This document shows, one piece after another, positions 56,317-64,000 of a DNA stretch of 64,000 nt. The position numbers were made by a program, and so were the translations under genes. The number at the start of each line of letters is the position of its first letter. Within the stretch, counting starts at the first letter, position 1. Below the pieces are notes generated by a model, which was given only the letters and a program-made list of their open reading frames with translations, made no database searches and was not told the origin of the DNA. The DNA is from Thozetella sp. PMI_491 (taxonomy: Eukaryota; Ascomycota; Sordariomycetes; Chaetosphaeriales; Chaetosphaeriaceae), in the NCBI GenBank assembly GCA_021432635.1, contig MU270142.1:16026-80025 (forward strand). Reading direction: 5' to 3'.

Positions 56317-58584
56317 TCAAGCACGAGGCGGTAGCAAGGCAGCGTCGTCAGTTTGCGACGGGCTCTCTTGGGTTGGGGATGCCACGCCACTCCTCGGCGG
56401 TGCCGGGATGATAGTCACACCGGGTCGAACTCGAGACCCTAAAACAGCCTGCGTGGCGGTGGTAGGGCCGATCCTCGACTGCGACACCGACGATCCGGCC
56501 GTGTTGGACCGGTACACTTGAGTGGTCGACATATTCGAATCCTCGGGTGCCAGCGTCCGGGAAGTGTTGCTGTTGGTGCGTTGTATTTGGTCGGAGGAGC
56601 GTTGAGATTGCAGCTCCTCTTCTTCTCGAAGCTGGGCTAGTGCCGCGCCTCTCCTGGCTGGTGCGGGAATCACCATGACGGGCAGGCTGGCGGTGTCTGG
56701 GGTAGGACGCATCCGTTCCCGTAGCCTCTCAGCCTGCGACATGGCGAAATCCTCGAAGCGGGCACGAATGTCCCAGCGGTTGCTCTCGTCGTAGTCGCGG
56801 CGACGCAAGTTGTCTTTAGCTTGACGCACGGACTCCGGCGGGCCAGGACGGGTGACGCGAGGGAACGAGATGCCTTGCGCGAGGGCGCGCCACCGGCTTC
56901 CCGAACTCGCGTCTTGGGCCTCGGTGCCCCGAGAAGGTTGCTCTGCTGGCGGTGCGGTGTTACCATTCCCGCCCCTTTCGCTCGGCCGGTGCGAGGTGAT
57001 GCTGTTGCTTCGTGAAATGCTGTCATTCTCTTGGATAGGAGGGGGTGTTGCTCCGGACGTCTCTGTCAGAGGGCGGTATCTGATGGCATATACGGTGCTC
57101 GCAGCGCTGGCCGTATCGGTCCGGCTGATCGGAGTGACTGCTGGTGCCGGGCGAGCGGGCCAGAGCGGTGGCTGGAGGAAGCGTATCCTGTCGTTGTTGG
57201 AGGACTCTGTGCTTCTTGGCTCCCCGTTGCGGCCACTGTTGTCAGGCCGCGGCCGTGACCTGTACCGGGAAGCAATGGGGCCTATCGTCGGCCAAAGGTT
57301 GCCTCTTCCGGTGGCTAGCCCGCCGTCCTGGCCGCCCTTTCCATTTTCGGCATCGCCACCATCCTTTTGGTTCTTGCGCTTCCGCGGCCAGCTGAAGTCC
57401 GAGGGCGTAATTTCCATCATCTCATCTCCATCGAAGACCTCGCGGCCTAGAATTCCATCCTTCTTCTCCTCACGCTCGAGCGCTTCGATTCGCTCCACCC
57501 ACTCCCAGACGATGACGCTCGCGGCCGCCGCTCCGACCCATCTGACATAATCGCCCCATACCGTGAATTCCGGTTTGGATACGTCCAGGATGAAGAAGAC
57601 AATGGGGACAAGGATGGAAATGAGCGAGAGGCCGGCCACAAGGCCTACGTTCCTCATCTTCTGGTGGTAGAACGCATATCGCTTCTTCATTAGCGAGTAG
57701 TAAATAACCCAGGCGGCATAGAGAACGCCGAGGGCGAGTTCGAAAAGGTAGCTTAGCGCTGGGACAGCCTCAGTGAAGTTCTGCGGGCGCGTCTGGCCCT
57801 GGGTTGTGTACTGGAAGCTGTTAAGGGACTGGAATATAACATCCAGTGTGATCAAAGCGAACGCTGTCCACTTGATGATGATCTTTTCTCTCTGGCGGGG
57901 GAAGAGGCGGATCAGAGTTTGAGCTTGTGCAAGCCATAGGAACGAGTTTGAAATGATGCGGATGACTTTGAGCTCCGTGCCGCCCAAGACTTGCTGCTGC
58001 AGTTGGCTGGCGTTCTCGATCATATTCGAGTACTGATCCGCGGCCACCTTAAACGTGTTGGCGGTCGCGATGGTTAAAGAGATGGCGACGGTGAGGGCGG
58101 CTACTTTCTGTAGCCACGGGCGCCCTCCTATGTTCGTCCCGTTCCCGCCGTTGGTAAAACCTTTGCGTCCAAGCACGACGACACCGCCGTCGAGGAACGA
58201 CCGGGGGGTGATAAACAACATGATGACTAGTGTGTAGGCCACGACCGTGGTGGCGGCGAGAGCATAGCTCTGCGGAAATGTCGACGCGTAAAACGGATCC
58301 CGGAAGTCGGATCCCTGTAGGTCGGTTGTCGACGTCGTCTCGTCCATGCTCACGCCCGGCCCGCCGCCGTTGGCAATGATGGCGGGCGCAATTTGAGGTG
58401 TGCAGGAGGGACGGAATGCGGCATCGTCGGTGAGGGTCACCTTCTCGCCATTCGAAAGCACGATCACGCCGCCTGCGGGCAGATTGAAGGTAGCGGTGCA
58501 CGAGCGGCCTTTGAGGCCGGAGGCAGGCGTCGGGTCGACGCCCGTCGCCTCCATCAATTCCCGCCACGACAAGTGCTCCCTCAT
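56317..58584 (-). CDS. palH: pH-response sensor PalH/RIM21
   Basis: A single exon of 755 residues. The N-terminal region (about 1-105) has two conserved-type cysteines (Cys29, Cys61). Seven hydrophobic helices follow at about 107-126, 158-178, 205-227, 239-257, 277-299, 313-333 and 345-363, including the diagnostic WLAQAQTLIRLFPRQREK and SYLFELALGVLYAAW and the VWEWVERIEALEREE at the end of helix 7. This is the PalH/Rim21 family, the plasma-membrane ambient-pH sensor that signals through the arrestin PalF to processing of the PacC transcription factor. The cytosolic tail (about 365-755) is long, Ser/Pro/Arg-rich and of low complexity, as in other filamentous fungi. The length fits the family. 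The start at 58584 is the first plausible ATG; a six-codon upstream frame lies at 58657-58677. A GCCAAGG word (possible PacC site) lies at 59085-59091. Confidence 0.92.
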   Translation of the reverse strand: MREHLSWRELMEATGVDPTPASGLKGRSCTATFNLPAGGVIVLSNGEKVTLTDDAAFRPSCTPQIAPAIIANGGGPGVSMDETTSTTDLQGSDFRDPFYASTFPQSYALAATTVVAYTLVIMLFITPRSFLDGGVVVLGRKGFTNGGNGTNIGGRPWLQKVAALTVAISLTIATANTFKVAADQYSNMIENASQLQQQVLGGTELKVIRIISNSFLWLAQAQTLIRLFPRQREKIIIKWTAFALITLDVIFQSLNSFQYTTQGQTRPQNFTEAVPALSYLFELALGVLYAAWVIYYSLMKKRYAFYHQKMRNVGLVAGLSLISILVPIVFFILDVSKPEFTVWGDYVRWVGAAAASVIVWEWVERIEALEREEKKDGILGREVFDGDEMMEITPSDFSWPRKRKNQKDGGDAENGKGGQDGGLATGRGNLWPTIGPIASRYRSRPRPDNSGRNGEPRSTESSNNDRIRFLQPPLWPARPAPAVTPISRTDTASAASTVYAIRYRPLTETSGATPPPIQENDSISRSNSITSHRPSERGGNGNTAPPAEQPSRGTEAQDASSGSRWRALAQGISFPRVTRPGPPESVRQAKDNLRRRDYDESNRWDIRARFEDFAMSQAERLRERMRPTPDTASLPVMVIPAPARRGAALAQLREEEELQSQRSSDQIQRTNSNTSRTLAPEDSNMSTTQVYRSNTAGSSVSQSRIGPTTATQAVLGSRVRPGVTIIPAPPRSGVASPTQESPSQTDDAALLPPRA

Positions 58585-58656
58585 GGTGAAAATGCTGCCG
58601 AGCGCGGCCAGCCGCCCAAAAAAATAAGTCGCTTGCGGACCGTCCTCGCCTCTTCT

Positions 58657-58677
58657 TCACCAGCTGTCAATCGCCAT
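58657..58677 (-). promoter_or_regulatory. Short upstream open reading frame before palH
   Basis: On the minus strand ATG GCG ATT GAC AGC TGG TGA (MAIDSW) ends 72 nt before the palH start. The CCATGG context is good. It would lie in the leader if transcription begins upstream of 58677. Confidence 0.35.
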
Positions 58678-61600
58678 GGACGCTCAGAGGAGTGGTCGCA
58701 TCGGCCGTGGCGTGGCAGTTGGTACGGTTCGGTTTCGACGGTTGGCGTTTCTCGCGCGCTGCCTTCTCGCGGTCAGCAACTAGTGGGATCGCTCGGGTCG
58801 GGGCCCGCGGGCTCAATCGAATCGTCCAAGGCAACGATCAATCAGCAGCGGCGGCCCTGAGCCGTGGTGTCCTCCTCCAAAGGATCCTGCCCGGCGCGCG
58901 TCGATATTCTCGAGGTCGTTATCGATGGAGTCTACAGAGACTGGGTGTGGTGTGGTCGGTGCAGTGCCAGAGCGTGGGGGATGTTTGCCAAAAAGTCTGG
59001 GCGCCGAGAGATCTGGGTAGGGACACGCAGCGGGAAGGGACAGGAAGAGGTCCAGTCCTCGGAGTCTGGCAAGTCTGGGCACAAGCCAAGGTTGGTACGC
59101 CTGGTGGATCCTACTCGGTGTCCGTGTCGTCGTCGTGCCAGCGTCGAAGTGCTGCTTCTTTTTGGGCGGAGCGTTGGGCTTGTCTCGAAAGTGTTTGAAC
59201 TTTGACACTGGTTGATCAACAGCCGGGCAAAGAGAGGGAAAGAGGCCCCCTCCCCTCCCCTGGACTCCAAAGCGGAGATACAGTGCCGGCGCTGAGTGAG
59301 GGGCACTGTCTGGGGCCCACTCCATTGGCCCCGTTGGTCCCCATTGGCCCCATTGGGATTGGGATTGGGTGTGTCTTGGGTGGGTGTGCGCATGTAGTAT
59401 GTGAGTGCGCGCGCGTGGGTGTGTGACGCTGCGAGTCCCTCTTTTGCCAGCCCGGGGCCCGGGGCACCCCCTCCTTCTTCTTTTTTGCTCTTCCCACCCT
59501 CCCTCTTTCCCCGGCCGGCAGGCGCGAAAACAGGTTGGACAGCGCCCGACCAAGCCAATTACAGGAATCAAGAAAATGGCTTGGGACTTGCATGCAGAAA
59601 GGCACCTGATATCGCTTTCCACTTCCCCACTTAGAACACCTTCCGTACCGACCCTTGGGTGTGAGCGCCCCCCTCTTCACCGAGGGCTTAGAAAGGGGGG
59701 GGAGAGGGGGGGGAGAAGGGGGGGGGGGTGGTCCAGTGACCTTCCGAGTGTGGCGGTACCCCCAGCCAAGCGCTAGCACTTCGCTACATAGTAACATGGT
59801 AATAATCTAGTGTGTGCTGGGACACCGACCTTGCCCTGTAATGGCGTGCGCGGTGCTGGCGTTCTGTCCTGCAACGAAGTTAGTCGGTACCGTGCAGTGC
59901 GGCATCTTTGGCCGCATAAAACGGCTGATACCAGCCTGGCCCTAGGGCCGACGAATTCCAAGCAGAAAAAGGGGAGCGAAGGAACCGCCCGCTCCTAGAT
60001 CCCAGCGCCCGGACATTGCCCTGAGGGAGGAACAACAAGCAAACCCACCTCGTATGGTCGCGTTCTTCTCCCTGCGCTCCTGGGAGGAATCTAGATTTTG
60101 CATCGGGGCGTCGTAGCTGGGCTGGTCGGCCCGGTCGAAGGACGGCACAGTGCCTCGCCACCAAGCCACCCTCGTGTGCGTGCGACCGCTCAACCGAGGG
60201 GAACCGCAGGCCCGGATCGAGCACTGGAGGGGGATACGATTTAGCCCGGCAAAGTGCTGGGGAGTAAGCGTGCATGCAATGGTGCCAAATTGCCTGCTTG
60301 CCTGCTTGCCTGCTTGCCTGCTTGTCTGCTTGCCTGCGCTCTACTGCTGCTGCTGCTGCTGGTCCACCGCAGCCCGTCGATTCCAGTGGACGGAGACCTT
60401 GATCCCGTACCATCCGCCCCCGGGTACCCCATCTCGCGTGCGCCGGGCCACCGTCTGACGCGCACTGTGTCCAGATAGGAGCCAGTGGTGCTAATCGAGG
60501 TGGGCCCCCAGCCAGGTCCAGGGCCTCAGCTGAGTCCTCCCCGCTCAGGAGGCGCGCATTGAGTCGAATTTCTTCCGCAGGCTCGTCTTTTGGGTGTTAT
60601 TTTATTTTCAATGGCACTTCGACTCCTTTCAGGCCGTCCCAAAATATCGTGCCTGTGTGCCGTGGCTAGCAGGATATGGACAAGAGCGGGCTTCCTGGCT
60701 AGCTGGCTGAAGCTATGGATGACTGGCCTCTTTTTTTTTTTTTCTTTTTTTTTTTCTGCGCCTGTTACCAACAGGAGAAGGGGCCGTCTGAAAGCGAGGC
60801 ACTCGCGAAACCCGCGACCCAGCGACCATACTAGTAGCGACACTTGGTCCTATGTCTGCGGCACTCTCTGTCAAAGCATGTGAGCTGAGCACCCGAGGCA
60901 TTAAACGCCGTACAAGTAGATTTCGGATGCAGCTAAGACGCGACCGAGGGCCCAGCCGACTTTACCCTTCTCCTTCTTTTTTTAGTATTTTGTTTCGCGC
61001 TCTCGGAAGGACCCTACCCTGGTAGGGATCTTGATCTCTAGATCAAAAGGGTTGTGCAAAGAAAATCCACGCGCTCGCCAAGGCCGCCTCGCCCGCACCG
61101 GGGCTGGGAGGCGCCGCCCCGACAAAGACGCGCATGTCGGTGCTTGGCGAAGCTTGTTGCTCGTGGTGGATAGCCTTGGCATCCCATCGCCAGTGCGGCC
61201 TCGGTGATCTTCCCGAAGAATCAGTCAATAAATACCTAAGATCTTCTTGACCCGCCGGAATCAACCGCTCCCTCGGATTTCCTTGACGGTTGCCAAGGCT
61301 TTAGATACGGCATCCAAAAGGCCCTTCCAAGAACCACACTTGGCGAGCCGTTGAGTCTGGATGGCGTGCCCTCTCTCTGGCCACAACAGTCCCCAGCGAA
61401 CACTGCCACGTCTTGGCAAGACCACAGGATCACGTCCTATGTGCCAAGACTGGTGAATGCTGACTAGGCTGACTTGCCTTGCTGGATTCTACAACCACAC
61501 CGCCAAGTTCGGCTCGTGATGCGTTCTTGCTCTGTTCTCAATGTCAATGGCAATTCAACCTCGGGCGAGGGCCGGCCACGAGCAACAGTTGTGACGGCCC

Positions 61601-64000
61601 TCTTGCCTGGCTCGCGAGTATGATATGTATGAGAGGCAGAAATGGCTATTAGGCCAAACAAGCCAATCGGCGGCGTTCTAGGGCGCTCTAGGGCGCTCCA
61701 GGACAACATCAATTGGCGATGTTGACACAATGTTTAGCAAGGTAAGAGAGCCTGGCTAATGCTGGCTAGTACTATACTCGTATCGAAGGCCTCCTTGTGC
61801 CATAACTACGGACATCTTTACGTTTCTGATTCTGAGGCGATTTCTTCTGCCTATCGGGTCTCTTTTCTGGAACGCTTCATGTCGGATCATGGTTGGGCTT
61901 GTATAGGCGACTGAGCCGTGACAATAGGTTGAGGCTGATGCGCGTTGGGGTATGTGCCCACTGGCCCGCCCGCTGCCTCCACTGTGGCACGCCCAGGCTC
62001 GACTCTTGGCTTCGGCGGCCAACCTTACGAGCAGCCCTCGACTTTCTCGAAGTAGCCAACGGCAGCTTTGCCACCAAAGAACGGCGCCGCGGAAGCGTTA
62101 TACGCTAGGTGCATAGGCGAGCCCCCGGCCGGGGGAAGGCATGGGCTAATTGATCCGTCCGCTCGCTTACGCCGACCCAACACGAGCTATTGCTCTTTGG
62201 ATGGTCCTAGTTCAACCCCTCTGTCGGCACCGCTGCTCTGCCCTGATCGATTTGGGAAAGGTGCTCGAAAGTTTGAATTGTGCCCAGTGGCCACATCATT
62301 GCCCAAGGGCCACGACGTGGCCTAGAGCACATGACCTGATATTACGCTTGTGGCTCTCCGGACGGAGAGTAGCTGCCCTGGGGCATTCTGTGGGTGCGAT
62401 GTCTCTCCAAGGATGGCACAGAGACAGAGAGAGCAGGCAGACCGAGTAGACAGAGCGAAGAGATCCTTGATGGTACCCGGAAGCGCACTTGATTGTGCAC
62501 CATCTCATCGTATCGTTCCATATACCAGGAATATGCATCCAGGTCTCGGACCGCGTCCACGAAGCCCCGCGAGTCAGTCTTTCAGGGCGATAGCAACAGT
62601 GCAGCTAGCACCAGCGTCGCGTTTACTTCTTGTAAGCAGCGACTACCAAGGCGACCTAGCCTCTAGGCTCTCCAGCATCTAGTCCGTACAGCATAATATC
62701 GGCCGAGAAGTGGGAGAGCCGGACGGAGACCCCATTTTCGGCCGGCCGGCGAGCCCGGAGACGTGGCAAGATCGCGATTTCGATTGCATGAGGCAAGATC
62801 GAGCCAGGAAGTCCGGAATAGAAGGGTGTTTATTGTCAGCGCCCCAAGATTAATAGCCATAGTTTTCTAGCAACGGAACTGCTGGGGAGGATGGTGATTT
62901 GGTCTCCTCAATGCAGCGGCTCGTGGGAGGTGCTTATAGGGTGCAATCTCGCCGGTTCATGCAGCAGTAGCGCCGCATCTTTTGGGTTGGGTCCGTCGAC
63001 GGGGAAGGCAGCGAGAGAGATCCGGGCAGCCGGCGCCAGATGTCGAGGCGCTCGCGAGCCAAACATGCCAGGGAGAAGCCCAGAAGGGTGGGGCGACAGC
63101 TGTCGCGAGAGGAAACAAACCCCACCAACTATTATCTCCCGATACCTGTGCCCCCTGCCGATGAAAATGTTTCAAGTTCAGGGACGCATATTCAACTTGC
63201 CTGCCCCTGTCCGCCTTGCTGAGCACAGCCGGGAGCGGCGTGATGGCACAAGGCGATGAGGCGGGCCAGGGGAACAAATTCGGAGAATAAGAAAATAGAA
63301 AATAGGGGAAAAAAAAATAAAAAATATGCGGCCGCGAAACCATGGTAGCGCCCCGAGCGAGTATGAGACCCAGGAAATGAAGCACAACGCCGCCATCTAT
63401 CTGCAGGAAGGCTGAGGTGCGCGCCGGATGGTCGTTGGTGTGGCTGCTTTTAGAGAAGACTATCCGATGAGGGCCAATGGCAGTCGATGCTCCTCCCCCT
63501 TCCCCCGAAAAAAAAATTGTGAAGCTGCCAGTTCATCACAAGGAGGGACCATCGTCGTCGACCTCCTGGCTCGCGCTGCCGGCAATTTCCACCCCACGGC
63601 CCTTTCCCTTTTTTCCCTTCCTCACTCTCTCGGTGACTAGCTCCCCCGTCTTGTCCACCGACCATCGATTGCGACACCCTATATCGGCTTTCTCAAAGAC
63701 ACTCCTTCGGCGATCGCGGCTCTCTGCGCTCTGCTGTTCTTGATTTCCTGGGTGCGAATGACCGTGCTGGAGGCTGGCCATCGATTTGCTGTTTCACGTT
63801 TTACACTCCCTTGGCCAACTTGACCGTGGCCCTATTTCCCACACCTTGCTCGGTCCCCCCTGGGATCCCCTGCTCCCCCTTTCAGCGCCTGGTATGATAC
63901 ACTTTGCGACGTGACGCCACGAAGAGCACTTGCCCCAACATCCTCTCTCAATCGCCCTTCTTGTCTACGTGGGCAGATCAACCGCAAAGCGCCTCCCCCC
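58678..64000. other. Upstream region of palH and gene-free right edge
   Basis: 5.3 kb without a recognisable gene. The first kilobase is the palH promoter. Low-complexity features are G runs near 59695-59730, a GCCTGCTT repeat at 60292-60337 followed by (CTG)n, and T runs at 60730-60755. Minus-strand frames near 58813-59797 are Arg/Pro/Gly-rich with no resemblance to known proteins. The CT-rich stretch from about 63780 to the end may be the promoter of a gene that begins beyond the window. Confidence 0.45.
60292..60361. repeat. GCCTGCTT octanucleotide repeat with adjacent CTG tract
   Basis: Nearly six units of GCCTGCTT (one with a T for C) at 60292-60337 are followed after a few bases by about six CTG units (60342-60361). 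It is intergenic, upstream of palH. Confidence 0.8.

Overview
The window is nuclear DNA from a filamentous ascomycete, most likely a Sordariomycete. The evidence is as follows: genes are interrupted by short introns of about 50-155 bp with GT...AG ends and CTRAY-type branch points; the protein set is typical of these fungi (Zn2Cys6 regulator, PalH pH sensor, fused MoaA-MoaC protein, alternative NADH dehydrogenase, long-chain alcohol oxidase); coding DNA is GC-rich; and an AT-rich island looks like RIP-mutated repeat DNA. There are no bacterial operons and no CRISPR array, and I recognised no tRNA or rRNA. I rebuilt exons by eye, choosing splice sites that keep frame and restore family motifs.

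Layout: 2898-5351 (-) Zn2Cys6 transcription factor; 10136-12051 (-) serine beta-lactamase/transpeptidase-like protein; 14497-16641 (+) DUF3074/START-like protein with a coiled-coil tail; 17576-19275 (-) two-RRM RNA-binding protein; 21283-22979 (-) WRAP73/Wdr8-type WD40 protein; 24060-26374 (+) molybdenum cofactor step-1 protein (MoaA-MoaC fusion, cnxABC); 30912-32007 (+) polyQ/FYVE protein; 33723-35054 (-) ELO fatty-acid elongase; 38339-40918 (+) long-chain fatty alcohol oxidase; 42106-44139 (-) single-pass membrane protein with a D/N/G-rich ectodomain (Mid2-like layout); 50105-52036 (+) alternative NADH dehydrogenase, probably external; 56317-58584 (-) PalH/RIM21. The density is low, at twelve recognisable genes in 64 kb. 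The long gene-free stretches carry microsatellites, homopolymers (including a 44-G run), minisatellites and an AT-rich degenerate block around 53.3-55.3 kb.

These are mostly independent housekeeping genes, not a cluster. The elongase and the fatty alcohol oxidase are divergent neighbours in very-long-chain lipid metabolism, with the PI3P-binding FYVE protein beside them; a functional link is only a guess. WRAP73 and cnxABC are divergent across about 1.1 kb.

Two observations stand out. First, the intron joining the MoaA and MoaC halves begins inside a Gly-Gly-stop. Splicing gives the fusion, while intron retention gives a stand-alone MoaA ending in the double glycine, which recalls human MOCS1. 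Second, several genes are preceded by long stretches with no ATG on the sense strand although the other strand has about ten (FYVE gene 889 nt, RRM gene 574 nt, elongase 497 nt). This is the signature of long scanned 5' leaders and is invisible to ordinary ORF calling.
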